64,000 nt of DNA from Dyadobacter frigoris (GTDB lineage Bacteria; Bacteroidota; Bacteroidia; Cytophagales; Spirosomataceae), in the NCBI RefSeq assembly GCF_005280585.1, contig NZ_SZVO01000020.1, forward strand, positions 1 to 64,000. The letters are read 5' to 3'. Shown one piece after another: positions 32,681-42,129 of the stretch. A program made the translations under genes and the position numbers. Below the pieces are notes generated by a model. The model saw only the letters and a list, made by a program, of their open reading frames with translations. It was not told where the DNA came from and made no database searches. Position 1 is the first letter of the stretch. Each line of letters opens with the position of its first letter.

Positions 32681-33796
32681 TTACAAATCATATAGATACT
32701 TTACTATTAGTTTCCCGGCTTTCTGTGAAGCTCCTGATCCTCCAACAAGTTTATGAAGCTTTGCATAATTTTCCAGCTGGACATTCCTTTTTTCTCCGTT
32801 TTTCAGAATTGACCTTAATTCATCAACAAGCTGTTTTTCATTCAGTCCATGTTGAATAAGCTCCCGAACAACTTCCTTTTCCATGATCAGGTTAACAAGA
32901 GAAATGAATGGTACACGGATCAATCTTTTAGCGACCGCGTAAGAAAAGCCACTCGTTTTGTAGCAAACTACTTCCGGAATATTTAATAACGCCGTTTCCA
33001 GCGTTGCAGTACCAGACGTTACAAGCGCAGCTTCCGATATCGACAACAAATCATAAGTTGATTCGTAAACAACAGAAACATTTTTCAGTGCTTCATATTT
33101 TTCATACAGAGATGCAGGAAGATTTCTTACACCCGCTACAACAAATTGATAATCCGGAAAATGCGGCTGAACGGTTAACATCAAATCCAGCATATTGATT
33201 ATTTCCTGCCGCCGGCTGCCGGGAAGTAAAGCTATAACAGGCTGACTAGTATCCAGTTTGTTCTTTTTTCTAAAATCCGGATCAGGCTTAAAAGCCTCAA
33301 TCGCGTCCATCAAAGGATTGCCAACGTAATCCACTTCGAAATCAAATTTTTTGTAGAAATCAATTTCAAACGGAAAGATGACAAACATGTGATCAACATT
33401 TTCCTTAATTTTCCAAGCCCTTTTTTGATTCCACGCCCAGACTTTCGGAGATATATAATAGAAGATCTTAAATCCGTTTTTCTTACCAAATGCAGCCATC
33501 CGTAAGTTAAATCCGGGATAGTCGATCAGCACAATCACGTCTGGCTGATAGGAAAGAATATCCTTTTTACATTTTTTCAGGAAACCGGTAATTTTAAGGA
33601 TATTCATCGCCACTTCCAGAAAACCCATGAAAGCAGTATCCTTATAATGCGTCACCAAATCCATTCCCTCTGCCTCCATCATATCGCCGCCCCAGCCACG
33701 AAACCGAGCCTCCGGGTCATTGGATTTTATTCCTTTTATCAGATTTGCGCCATGTAAATCACCCGAACGTTCGCCGGCAATGAGGTAGTATTTCAT
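32681..33796 (-). CDS. lpxB: Lipid-A-disaccharide synthase
   Basis: A 371-residue GT19 enzyme joining UDP-2,3-diacylglucosamine and lipid X in lipid A synthesis at the inner membrane. The start is ATG 33796 (MKYYLIAGERSGDLHGANL), the conserved N-terminus. A longer frame to 33907 would overlap queD with 37 unrelated residues. Typical segments include GFLEV, IDYPGFNLR, SPKVWAWNQKR and LLPGSRRQEI. It begins two bases after the queD stop, so the two are cotranscribed. Confidence 0.95.
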   Translation of the reverse strand: MKYYLIAGERSGDLHGANLIKGIKSNDPEARFRGWGGDMMEAEGMDLVTHYKDTAFMGFLEVAMNILKITGFLKKCKKDILSYQPDVIVLIDYPGFNLRMAAFGKKNGFKIFYYISPKVWAWNQKRAWKIKENVDHMFVIFPFEIDFYKKFDFEVDYVGNPLMDAIEAFKPDPDFRKKNKLDTSQPVIALLPGSRRQEIINMLDLMLTVQPHFPDYQFVVAGVRNLPASLYEKYEALKNVSVVYESTYDLLSISEAALVTSGTATLETALLNIPEVVCYKTSGFSYAVAKRLIRVPFISLVNLIMEKEVVRELIQHGLNEKQLVDELRSILKNGEKRNVQLENYAKLHKLVGGSGASQKAGKLIVKYLYDL

Positions 33797-33798
33797 AC

Positions 33799-34218
33799 TT
33801 ATTCGCCGTAGTATTCTACAAAATTTTTCGGTGTTTCCACCAGTTTGATATAATGCAATTGTGACGTTGGTGCCACTTCCTGAATCGCCGGCGCCAGGAT
33901 TTTCCAAATTTCTGTCACGAAAATTTCACAGGAAGCCATTTTGTCTTTCATGAAATCCACATCTAGATTCAGGTTTTTATGATCTACTTTATCAACAACC
34001 TTATCTTTTATCAAATCTCCCAAAACTTTCAAGTCAATCACAAACCCTGTATCAGGATCCGGTTTACCTTTTACCGTTACTATTAATTCAAAATTATGTC
34101 CATGCCAGTTATTATTGGCGCAAGGCCCGAATACCTCCTGATTTTTATCTTCTGACCAAGCCGGGTTAAAAAGCCGGTGGGCTGCATTGAAATGCTCTTT
34201 TCGCGTTACGTAAATCAT
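33799..34218 (-). CDS. queD: 6-carboxytetrahydropterin synthase / PTPS family
   Basis: A 139-residue enzyme of the QueD/6-pyruvoyl-tetrahydropterin synthase family. Zinc ligands are visible as His14 (FNAAHRL) and His39/His41 (WHGHNF), with a catalytic Cys33 (FGPCANNN) and a late Glu (VETPKNF). QueD makes 6-carboxytetrahydropterin for queuosine. No other queuosine genes are nearby; it leads a short transcript with lpxB. Confidence 0.9.
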   Translation of the reverse strand: MIYVTRKEHFNAAHRLFNPAWSEDKNQEVFGPCANNNWHGHNFELIVTVKGKPDPDTGFVIDLKVLGDLIKDKVVDKVDHKNLNLDVDFMKDKMASCEIFVTEIWKILAPAIQEVAPTSQLHYIKLVETPKNFVEYYGE

Positions 34219-34406
34219 AAATTTCCCCTTCCCTTTCTAATAATGTTACAAAATTACACCTTGTATCGGTAGTTTTGTAAAAATATTAGCAGTTAACTAA
34301 AAAAAATACAATTTAAAAAGAAAATTTCATGAGTAGATTGAACAAAAGAATTACTCTTATCTGGCATTCTTTTTACAGTTTAACCTCATTAAACAAATAA
34401 TCTATT

Positions 34407-35372
34407 ATGATTATAGTAACAGGTGCAGCCGGATTTATCGGGAGCGGTCTGATCAGCAGACTCAACCAGGAAGGCTTTAGTAACATTATTGCCGTTGACG
34501 ATTTCTCAAAAATTGAAAAGGCAGAGAATCTGGAAGGAAAGACAATTAAGGAACGCGTTGAACGTAGTTCTTTATTTGAATGGCTGGATGAAAACAACAA
34601 AGATGTTGAGTTCATTTTTCACATCGGTGCCAGAACCGATACTACGGAGTTCGATGTAAATATCTTTAACGAGCTCAATCTTGACTATTCCAAACAAATC
34701 TGGGAAAAGTGCGTGGCATATCAAATTCCGCTGGTTTATGCTTCATCAGCAGCTACTTACGGATTAGGAGAACTTGGCTACGACGACAATGAATCTTTAA
34801 TTCCTCAGCTAAAACCGTTGAATCCTTATGGTGATTCTAAAAACGATTTCGACATCTGGGCTTTGAAGCAGGAGAAAAAACCTTTCTTCTGGGTTGGTTT
34901 GAAATTTTTCAACGTATACGGACCAAACGAATATCATAAAGGACGTATGGCCTCGGTTATTTTCCATGCATTCAACCAGATTAAGGCTACGGATAAAATG
35001 AAACTTTTCCGTTCGCACAATCCTGACTTTAAAGATGGCGAGCAAATGCGCGACTTTATTTACGTAAAGGATCTGATCGAGGTTTGTCTGTTTTTTATGC
35101 ACCACCGCAAAGATTCAGGCATATACAATCTTGGAAGCGGAAAGGCGCGCACATTCAAAGATCTGGTAACTAATACATTCCTGGCCATGGATAAAACGCC
35201 GGACATTTCATATGTGGATACACCAGCCGATATTCGTGATAAATATCAGTATTTTACGCAGGCAAATATGAGTAAATTGCACGCGATTGGATACACAAAA
35301 CCATTTCATACATTAGAAGAAGGTGTTGGCGAATATGTGAAAGATTATCTTTCCTCAGGAAGTTATCTTTAA
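34407..35372 (+). CDS. hldD: ADP-L-glycero-D-manno-heptose 6-epimerase
   Basis: A 321-residue extended short-chain dehydrogenase. The NADP site is TGAAGFIGS (residues 5-13), and the family segment ARTDTTEFD and catalytic YGDSK follow. FNVYGPNEYHKGRMAS is typical of HldD/RfaD. It epimerises ADP-heptose for LPS inner core. With lpxB it makes this stretch an envelope/LPS neighbourhood, although transcribed divergently from queD-lpxB. Confidence 0.94.
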   Translation: MIIVTGAAGFIGSGLISRLNQEGFSNIIAVDDFSKIEKAENLEGKTIKERVERSSLFEWLDENNKDVEFIFHIGARTDTTEFDVNIFNELNLDYSKQIWEKCVAYQIPLVYASSAATYGLGELGYDDNESLIPQLKPLNPYGDSKNDFDIWALKQEKKPFFWVGLKFFNVYGPNEYHKGRMASVIFHAFNQIKATDKMKLFRSHNPDFKDGEQMRDFIYVKDLIEVCLFFMHHRKDSGIYNLGSGKARTFKDLVTNTFLAMDKTPDISYVDTPADIRDKYQYFTQANMSKLHAIGYTKPFHTLEEGVGEYVKDYLSSGSYL

Positions 35373-35395
35373 TATTTCACCCGTCTAAATAACCT

Positions 35396-35455
35396 AATTC
35401 TGGATACAAGTTATGATCCTGGTCATAACTTTGTCCAGAATTTTACGTATTTTTG
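35396..35455 (+). promoter_or_regulatory. Long palindrome adjoining a sufB promoter candidate
   Basis: AATTCTGGA...TCCAGAATT encloses AAGTTATGA...TCATAACTT, giving a two-block stem from 35396 to 35442. TATTTTTG at 35448-35455 is an exact TAnnTTTG box directly after it. The palindrome may terminate the hldD transcript, or serve as an operator over the sufB -33 region. The weak T-tail favours at least a regulatory contribution. Confidence 0.5.
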
Positions 35456-35528
35456 AGTCTATCTATAAACTCAATGTCATTTCTGTGTGTTACTAGTACA
35501 ACAACTACAGCGTGATATAAATAAGACT

Positions 35529-36980
35529 ATGAGCAAAGAAGAAGAATTGTTGGAGGAAATCACCAGTTCGGAATACAAATACGGATTTGTAACTGATATT
35601 GAAGCAGACGAGGCTCCTATGGGCTTGGATGAGAGCACTATACGGTTTATTTCCGCAAAAAAGAATGAACCTGAATGGATGCTTGAGTGGCGTTTGAAGG
35701 CTTTTACGATGTGGCTGAAAATGCCTGAGCCGAAATGGCCAAATGTGCATTATCCAAAAATTGATTTTCAGGCAATTAAATATTATTCTGCACCAAAGAA
35801 GAAAAAAGTTGTTGAAAGCCTGGACGATATAGATCCCGAATTACGTGATACTTTCCAGCGTCTGGGAATTTCATTGAATGAGCAAAAAAGACTTTCAGGT
35901 GTTTCTATTGCGGTGGATGCCGTTATGGATTCAGAATCTGTTTTCACTACGTTTAAAGAATCACTGAGAGAAAAAGGAATTATTTTCTGCTCAATTAGTG
36001 AGGCGATTCGTGAACATTCGGATTTGGTAAAAAAATACCTTGGCTCTGTTGTTCCACCAAAAGACAACTATTATTCTGCGTTAAATTCAGCAGTATTTTC
36101 TGACGGATCATTCGTATATATTCCCAAAGGTGTTAAATGCCCGATGGAACTTTCGACCTACTTCCGTATCAATGCGGCAGGAACTGGTCAGTTTGAACGT
36201 ACATTAATCATTGCAGATGCTGACAGCCATGTTAGTTACCTGGAAGGTTGTACTGCACCGATGCGTGATGAAAATCAGCTGCACGCAGCTGTAGTGGAAA
36301 TTTTCGCCCATGAAAATGCAAATGTGAAATATTCTACCGTTCAAAACTGGTACCCTGGCGATAAAGAAGGAAAAGGTGGTATCTACAACTTCGTCACAAA
36401 ACGCGGTTTGTGTGATGGCGCATTTTCAAAAATCTCCTGGACTCAGGTTGAGACCGGTTCAGCGATTACCTGGAAATACCCATCTGTAATCTTGAAAGGC
36501 GACAATTCGATTGGTGAATTCTATTCTGTTGCTGTTACCAATAACATGCAACAGGCTGATACCGGAACAAAAATGATCCATATCGGTAAAAACACCAAAA
36601 GCCGTATTGTTTCAAAAGGTATCTCGGCCGGAAAAAGCCAGAACTCTTACCGTGGATTAGTACAGGTATTTAAAAAGGCAGACAAAGCACGTAATTTTTC
36701 TCAATGCGATTCATTGTTATTGGGCGACAAATGCGGCGCTCATACTTTCCCGTACATAGAAGTCAGCAATCCGTCGGCAACGGTGGAACATGAAGCGACT
36801 ACTTCGAAAATCGGAGAAGATATATTGTTTTATTGCAACCAACGCGGAATTCCTACGGAACAGGCGGTTGCTCTAATTGTAAATGGATACGCAAAAGAAG
36901 TTTTAAATCAGCTTCCAATGGAATTTGCAGTAGAGGCTCAAAAGCTTCTGGAAATCAGTTTGGAAGGTAGTGTAGGATAA
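35529..36980 (+). CDS. sufB: Fe-S cluster assembly scaffold SufB
   Basis: A 483-residue protein from ATG 35529 (MSKEEELLEE); a longer frame from 35487 adds 14 unlikely residues. It has the SufB beta-helix core with GTGQFERTLIIAD, SYLEGCTAP and the C-terminal GIPTEQAVALIVNGYAKEV. SufB is the scaffold of the SUF system and works with SufC and SufD. Neither sufC, sufD nor sufS follows; a terminator and an antiporter do, so sufB is a stand-alone transcription unit here. Confidence 0.95.
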   Translation: MSKEEELLEEITSSEYKYGFVTDIEADEAPMGLDESTIRFISAKKNEPEWMLEWRLKAFTMWLKMPEPKWPNVHYPKIDFQAIKYYSAPKKKKVVESLDDIDPELRDTFQRLGISLNEQKRLSGVSIAVDAVMDSESVFTTFKESLREKGIIFCSISEAIREHSDLVKKYLGSVVPPKDNYYSALNSAVFSDGSFVYIPKGVKCPMELSTYFRINAAGTGQFERTLIIADADSHVSYLEGCTAPMRDENQLHAAVVEIFAHENANVKYSTVQNWYPGDKEGKGGIYNFVTKRGLCDGAFSKISWTQVETGSAITWKYPSVILKGDNSIGEFYSVAVTNNMQQADTGTKMIHIGKNTKSRIVSKGISAGKSQNSYRGLVQVFKKADKARNFSQCDSLLLGDKCGAHTFPYIEVSNPSATVEHEATTSKIGEDILFYCNQRGIPTEQAVALIVNGYAKEVLNQLPMEFAVEAQKLLEISLEGSVG

Positions 36981-37012
36981 GCTGATTGCATTTCATTTTT
37001 TCAAGTATTGCC

Positions 37013-37046
37013 AAAAAGCCTTTGAATCATCAAAGGCTTTTTGTAT
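37013..37046 (+). terminator. Intrinsic terminator of sufB
   Basis: AAAAAGCCTTTG (37013-37024) pairs perfectly with CAAAGGCTTTTT (37031-37042), continuing into T-rich sequence. It lies 32 bp after the sufB stop. Confidence 0.9.
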
Positions 37047-37088
37047 TTTATTGGTATTATTATATTTTCCGCGAAATACCAGTACCCA

Positions 37089-39335
37089 ATGACCCATGTT
37101 CCACAGCTAATTGTAGACCTTTCGTTAATCCTGACAATGGCTGGTATTATTACCATCATTTTCAAAAAATTAAAACAGCCCATTGTTTTAGGATACATTC
37201 TTGCCGGCCTTTTAGTCGGTCCTAACTTCACGATTTTCCCAACCATCACTGATATCAAAACCATTGAAATCTGGGCAGAAATCGGTGTTATTTTTCTTCT
37301 TTTTAATCTGGGTTTAGAATTCAGTTTTAAAAAACTTGTGAAAGTTGGTAGTACAGCCGCCATTACCGGACTTTTTGAGGTCACCTTAATGCTGGTAACC
37401 GGATTTGTAACCGGACAATTATTGGGATGGAGTAAAATTGACAGTTTATTTCTGGGAGGAATTATAGCCATATCGTCAACAACCATTATTTTCCGCGCTT
37501 TTGAAGAGCTCGGTTTAAAAACCCAGCAATTCACCAGCGTCGTTTTCGGCATACTGGTTATTGAAGATTTGACTGCTGTTTTATTAATGGTTTTACTTTC
37601 AACACTTTCGATCAGTCAGCAATTTGCCGGAATGGAAATGCTGGAATCTATCGCAAAACTTTTCTTTTTCCTTATTTTATGGTTTCTGGGAGGAATTTTC
37701 ATCTTCCCTACCCTGCTCCGTCGTTTCCGAAATCTGATGAATGATGAAAGTGTTTTGATTACTTCCATTGCCTTATGTTTCGGGATGGTTTTTCTGGTAA
37801 CCAAGGCCGGATTTTCAGCGGCTTTGGGCGCTTTTATCATGGGTTCAATATTGGCAGAAACTACACACGCAGAGAAAATCGAACATCTTCTTAAACCTGT
37901 AAAAGATCTTTTCGGAGCTATTTTCTTTATTTCCGTTGGAATGCTGATCAATCCAAAATTGTTGGTTGAGTACGCTGTACCAACTGCGATTTTAGTTTTT
38001 GTAGTGATTTTAGGAAAGACAACCTATGTTACCATGGGCGCCGTCATTTCCGGTCAGCCTTTAAAAAAATCAATTCAGGCCGGTATGAGTTTATCTCAAA
38101 TTGGCGAATTTTCTTTTATCATCGCCAACCTTGGATTGTCGTTAAAAGTTACCAGTGAGTTTCTTTATCCGATCGCAGTTGGTGTTTCCGTGATCACAAC
38201 TTTCACCACACCTTATATGATGAAAGCATCAGAGCCATTTTATGAATGGTTTGACAAACATTTGCCAGAGTCATGGAGAAATCGATTGAATCGTTACAGC
38301 ACAAGTACTGCTACGATTGCCAAAACCACACACTGGAATTTAATCCTTCAATCTTACGCACAAACCGTTATTTTAAATTCAGTGGTTATTATCGGCATCG
38401 TGTCAATTATGTCGCGCCAGATTGCTCCACAGGTTTTCCAGCGGGTTCCTAAAACCTATGTAACACTATCTGCATTTTTCGGACTAACCTTTTTATTTAT
38501 CTCCCCCTTTATCTGGGCGTTAATTTTTAAAAGATCCAATAGAAAAGCTTACTCCGCACTTTGGCTAAGCAGAAAATATAGTCGTGGACCATTGTTACTT
38601 CTGGAATTATCCAGAGTTTTAATCGGAATTATTCTGATGGCATTCCTCCTTGATTCATTTTTTGAAACACCAACGGCACTTATGATTGCCGGCGGGATTA
38701 TGGTACTGGCCGTGGGAATATTCTATCAACGTCTTCAATTATTTTACAGCAAAATTGAAGACAGATTCCTTCAAAACCTTAATGCAAGACAACTGGAAGG
38801 AAGCGGAAAATCAAAAAAAATATTATTACCGTGGGACGCACATTTTGCCTTTTTGGAAGTGAGCCCCGATTCGTCTTTGATTGGGAAAAGTTTGCAGCAA
38901 TTGGCAATACGTGAAACTTTTGGAATTAATGTTGTGCTTATCGAGCGTGGTACCAAAACAATTCAACTCCCCCGCCCGACCGAGGTTTTATATCCTTATG
39001 ACCGAATTGAGGTTATTGGAACTGATGATCAATTGGATAGTTTCCGTGGTCACGTAGAAATCAGCAGAAATGGTGAAGCTTACCTCGCTCAGGAAGATAA
39101 AATAACGCTTCAGAGAATTGAGGTTAAAAGTGAATTTAATATTATCGGAAAATCTATCAGAAATAGCCAGATCCGTGAATCAACACATGGCATGGTGGTT
39201 GGGCTGGAAAGGAACGGCGAGAGAATTCTTAATCCGGATTCTTCCGTTATCATCGAGAAAGAAGATGTTTTGTGGGTTGCGGGAGAAAAGGATTTGATTA
39301 AGGATTATATTCAGAGGAAGGATAGTATTTGGTAG
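37089..39335 (+). CDS. CPA2-type cation:proton antiporter with two RCK-C domains
   Basis: A 748-residue inner-membrane protein starting at ATG 37089 (MTHVPQLIVDLSLIL). A frame starting at 37041 would begin inside the sufB terminator and is rejected. About 12 helices (1-560) with GYILAGLLVGPNF and GAFIMGSILAETTH mark a KefB/CPA2 exchanger. The cytosolic end has two TrkA-C/RCK-C repeats (about 595-665 and 670-740). No nucleotide-binding TrkA-N domain is present, unlike KefB/KefC. A role in K+ or Na+ efflux and pH homeostasis is likely. Confidence 0.9.
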   Translation: MTHVPQLIVDLSLILTMAGIITIIFKKLKQPIVLGYILAGLLVGPNFTIFPTITDIKTIEIWAEIGVIFLLFNLGLEFSFKKLVKVGSTAAITGLFEVTLMLVTGFVTGQLLGWSKIDSLFLGGIIAISSTTIIFRAFEELGLKTQQFTSVVFGILVIEDLTAVLLMVLLSTLSISQQFAGMEMLESIAKLFFFLILWFLGGIFIFPTLLRRFRNLMNDESVLITSIALCFGMVFLVTKAGFSAALGAFIMGSILAETTHAEKIEHLLKPVKDLFGAIFFISVGMLINPKLLVEYAVPTAILVFVVILGKTTYVTMGAVISGQPLKKSIQAGMSLSQIGEFSFIIANLGLSLKVTSEFLYPIAVGVSVITTFTTPYMMKASEPFYEWFDKHLPESWRNRLNRYSTSTATIAKTTHWNLILQSYAQTVILNSVVIIGIVSIMSRQIAPQVFQRVPKTYVTLSAFFGLTFLFISPFIWALIFKRSNRKAYSALWLSRKYSRGPLLLLELSRVLIGIILMAFLLDSFFETPTALMIAGGIMVLAVGIFYQRLQLFYSKIEDRFLQNLNARQLEGSGKSKKILLPWDAHFAFLEVSPDSSLIGKSLQQLAIRETFGINVVLIERGTKTIQLPRPTEVLYPYDRIEVIGTDDQLDSFRGHVEISRNGEAYLAQEDKITLQRIEVKSEFNIIGKSIRNSQIRESTHGMVVGLERNGERILNPDSSVIIEKEDVLWVAGEKDLIKDYIQRKDSIW

Positions 39336-39407
39336 GAATAATGAATCATTGGTTACTATTAATCATTATTCGCATAAATTTGCCCACGCTCCAAAATAAT
39401 TGTAACT

Positions 39408-39420
39408 TGATGTAATCAAT
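39408..39420. promoter_or_regulatory. Palindrome upstream of PIN module 1
   Basis: TTGAT-GTA-ATCAA is a perfect inverted repeat ending 15 bp before the antitoxin start. An additional AATAATGA/TCATTATT inverted repeat lies at 39338-39371. Antitoxins usually repress their own operon through such sites. Confidence 0.4.
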
Positions 39421-39435
39421 TCAACCGATTTATAA

Positions 39436-39651
39436 ATGGAAACAGTACTTGTTCAAATAACAAATAGCAAAGCTTACAAACTTCTCGAAGATCTTGAAGA
39501 TTTGCATATTATTAAACTTTTGAAAACAGACAGTCAGCCAAAACCAAAACTTTCGGAAAAATACGCCGGTAAGTTACCATCTGATGTTGCTAATGAATTT
39601 CAAAAATATGTAACTCAAAGCAGGGAAGAATGGGAAAATCGCAATACCTAA
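39436..39651 (+). CDS. Antitoxin of PIN module 1
   Basis: A 71-residue protein (METVLVQITNSKAYKLLEDL...) that precedes and overlaps a PIN-domain gene by 22 bp. No ribbon-helix-helix or AbrB fold is obvious. The start resembles a short beta strand plus helix, and the C-terminus is charged. It matches the antitoxin at 53583 in length (71 residues) and in about half of the first 26 positions, so the two belong to one family. The role is inferred from context. Confidence 0.75.
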   Translation: METVLVQITNSKAYKLLEDLEDLHIIKLLKTDSQPKPKLSEKYAGKLPSDVANEFQKYVTQSREEWENRNT

Positions 39652-40019
39652 TTGATACCAATGCGGTCATAGACTTTTTAAATGACAAGCTGCCAATCTC
39701 TGGGCTCAATTTTCTTGGAGATGTTATTGATGAAATCCCCAATTTGTCAGTAATCAGCAAAATTGAGATTTTAGGATTCAATACAACAGATGAGCATTAT
39801 AGTCTGCTTACTAATTTTATAAATGATTCTTACATTTATGATTTGAGTGATGAAATCGTCGATAAAACCATTGATTTAAGAAAAAAAATCAAAATAAAAC
39901 TTCCCGATGCAATTGTTGCCGCAACGGCGTTAATTTATAATTACTCTCTTATTACCAGAAATATTTCGGATTTTAAGAATATAGAAGGGTTGACTTTAAT
40001 CAATCTTTATGATTTATAA
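39630..40019 (+). CDS. PIN-domain toxin, VapC-like
   Basis: A 129-residue PIN-domain ribonuclease. Acidic residues are in the usual order: LIDTNAVIDF near the start, SKIEILGF in the middle, KLPDAIVAATAL and TRNISDF near the end. VapC toxins cleave tRNA or rRNA when released from their antitoxin. It overlaps the preceding antitoxin gene by 22 bp, indicating coupled translation. Confidence 0.85.
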   Translation: MGKSQYLIDTNAVIDFLNDKLPISGLNFLGDVIDEIPNLSVISKIEILGFNTTDEHYSLLTNFINDSYIYDLSDEIVDKTIDLRKKIKIKLPDAIVAATALIYNYSLITRNISDFKNIEGLTLINLYDL

Positions 40020-40027
40020 AAACAAAA

Positions 40028-41017
40028 TCAATCCTCCTTCAACTCCACCAAAAGCCCCTGCAAACCACCCGTATGAACCGCCACAATACAATCCCCGGTT
40101 TTAAAATATCCCTTTTCAATCAAGTCATATAATCCAAAAAGCATCTTGCCAGTGTAAACCTGCTCCAACTGAATTCCATGCTGCTTTTTGAACATCAATA
40201 TAAAATCGAGTAGTTCTTGTGTGTATTTTGCATAACCCTTGAAATGATAATCGGTAAATAGTTTCAATTGTCCGCGCTTATCATTTTCACCACCCAGATT
40301 CAAAATATCATTTTCCAAAAAAGATCCGCCCTTTAATGCTGAAAATGCCAGCACATGAGCTCCGGCAGACAGAATTCCGGCAGCAGTTCCGCCTGTTCCC
40401 GCAGCTACTGCATAATAATCCGGGATTCTCCCCAATTGCTGATCAACTTCTACTGTCATTTCCTCCACACCTTTTAGCGCAAATTCCGAAGTACCACCTT
40501 CCGGAATCGTAAATGGATTTCCAAATTGTTGTTTGATATAGCTTAAATAATCTTCCGAGTTTCTGAGTTTATATTCTTCCCGCGAAACATAATGCAACTT
40601 CATCCCATGCTCTTCACAGAATTTCAAAGTTGATGATTTTTTTTCACCAGGATTTTCTCCTCTGACAATACCAATTGTTTCAAAACCTGAATATTTCCCA
40701 GCCGCCGCTGTTGCATACAAATGATTGGAAAAAGCACCACCAAAAGTTAATAGAGTCGTCGCACCTTTGGATTTGGCCTGTTGAAGATTATACTTCAATT
40801 TCCGCCATTTATTTCCGGAAACGGTTGGATGGATTAAATCATCACGTTTGATAAAAAGTCTGATACCAGCCCGTAAAATAACCGTATCCGATATTTCCTG
40901 AAGAGGTGTTGGTAAGGAAGGAACCAGTAAGTCCACGAATTTTGGTAATTTTGTTTTTAGATTGAAAATTCTTGATGCAAACTTCAAGATTACTGATTTA
41001 AAATCAGCTAATCCCAC
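40028..41017 (-). CDS. PLP-dependent D-cysteine desulfhydrase / ACC deaminase-like enzyme
   Basis: A 329-residue fold-type-II PLP enzyme. The lysine is in SGNKWRKLKYNL (Lys70), with FGGAFSNHLYATAAAG (substrate loop) and a Gly-rich phosphate-binding AAGTGGTAAGI. Members of this family deaminate 1-aminocyclopropane-1-carboxylate or desulfhydrate D-cysteine; sequence reading alone cannot separate these, but D-cysteine activity is commoner in bacteria. It is divergent from rluD with a 29-bp gap, so their promoters must overlap. Confidence 0.87.
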   Translation of the reverse strand: MGLADFKSVILKFASRIFNLKTKLPKFVDLLVPSLPTPLQEISDTVILRAGIRLFIKRDDLIHPTVSGNKWRKLKYNLQQAKSKGATTLLTFGGAFSNHLYATAAAGKYSGFETIGIVRGENPGEKKSSTLKFCEEHGMKLHYVSREEYKLRNSEDYLSYIKQQFGNPFTIPEGGTSEFALKGVEEMTVEVDQQLGRIPDYYAVAAGTGGTAAGILSAGAHVLAFSALKGGSFLENDILNLGGENDKRGQLKLFTDYHFKGYAKYTQELLDFILMFKKQHGIQLEQVYTGKMLFGLYDLIEKGYFKTGDCIVAVHTGGLQGLLVELKED

Positions 41018-41046
41018 CGTTTACATTTCATATTACACCAGATCAA

Positions 41047-42078
41047 ATGCTCGCAGACGAAATAGATAACAGTGCCGACGAAGACGATTTATTTGAACAC
41101 TACCGTATTGTTGCCGACAAAGGGCAAACGGCCATGCGGCTTGACAAGTTTTTGAATGTTCACGTCGCCAACGCTTCACGTACAAAAATACAAAACGGGA
41201 TTGAAGCAGAAGCTGTAAAAGTAAATGGTTTGCCTGTCAAATCAAGTTATAAAGTAAAACCTTTCGATGTCATTACGCTGTTGCTTCCCAATGCACCTCG
41301 TGATACCGAAATTATTCCTGAAAATATTCCGCTGGATATTATTTATGAAGATGACGTTTTGCTATTGGTCAATAAACCAACCGGCATGGTCGTTCATCCG
41401 GCTTTTGGAAACTGGACCGGAACATTGATTAATGCACTGGTTTATCACTTTCAAAATCTGCCAACCGGAAGAAGTGGAGAAGGCCGGCCAGGTTTGGTTC
41501 ACCGCATTGATAAAGATACCTCCGGATTGTTAGTGATTGCGAAAACTGAATTTGCTATGACTTTTCTGGCAAAACAATTTTCAGATCATACGATTGAAAG
41601 AACTTACAACGCATTAATCTGGGGAGAACCAAAAGAATATAAAGGAACAATAACAGGCCATATCGGGCGCAGCGTAAAGGACAGGCGTGTGATGGATATC
41701 TACGAAGACGGTTCTCAGGGAAAACATGCAGTAACACATTATGAGACTTTAAAACCAATGCGCTACGTTTCCCTGATCAAATGTAATCTTGAAACGGGAA
41801 GAACGCACCAGATCCGTGCACATATGCAGCATATAGGCCATCCGATTTTTAATGATTCCGTTTATGGCGGAGATAAAGTTTTACGTGGCGGAACCACTGG
41901 CAGTTTTAAGGTTTTTGTAGAAAATAATTTTAAATTACTACCCGGACAGGCTTTGCATGCAAAGTCGCTGGGTTTTATACATCCGACAACAAAAGAATGG
42001 ATGCAATTTGATACGGAGCTCCCTGAAAATTTTCAAGCCATTGTTGATAAATGGGAGAATTTTGTCAAGTACCAGTAG
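41047..42078 (+). CDS. rluD: RluA-family 23S rRNA pseudouridine synthase
   Basis: A 343-residue protein with an N-terminal S4 RNA-binding domain (about 29-90, MRLDKFLNVHVANASRTKIQ) and a pseudouridine synthase catalytic domain. The motif GLVHRIDKDTSGLLVIAK carries the catalytic Asp155. The S4 domain and length point to RluD, which modifies helix 69 of 23S rRNA. It is followed by a GNAT gene in the same direction. Confidence 0.9.
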   Translation: MLADEIDNSADEDDLFEHYRIVADKGQTAMRLDKFLNVHVANASRTKIQNGIEAEAVKVNGLPVKSSYKVKPFDVITLLLPNAPRDTEIIPENIPLDIIYEDDVLLLVNKPTGMVVHPAFGNWTGTLINALVYHFQNLPTGRSGEGRPGLVHRIDKDTSGLLVIAKTEFAMTFLAKQFSDHTIERTYNALIWGEPKEYKGTITGHIGRSVKDRRVMDIYEDGSQGKHAVTHYETLKPMRYVSLIKCNLETGRTHQIRAHMQHIGHPIFNDSVYGGDKVLRGGTTGSFKVFVENNFKLLPGQALHAKSLGFIHPTTKEWMQFDTELPENFQAIVDKWENFVKYQ

Positions 42079-42129
42079 TATAATTTAACCAATAAGCACT
42101 TATTCAATCGTTCAAATAATAACCTACTC

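Noticed and set aside
33797..33907. N-terminal extension of lpxB by 37 residues
   Set aside because: It would overlap queD and the added residues do not resemble LpxB, whose conserved start is MKYYLIAGE at 33796.
37041..37088. Upstream start for the antiporter
   Set aside because: It lies within the sufB terminator hairpin; ATG 37089 begins the conserved membrane domain.
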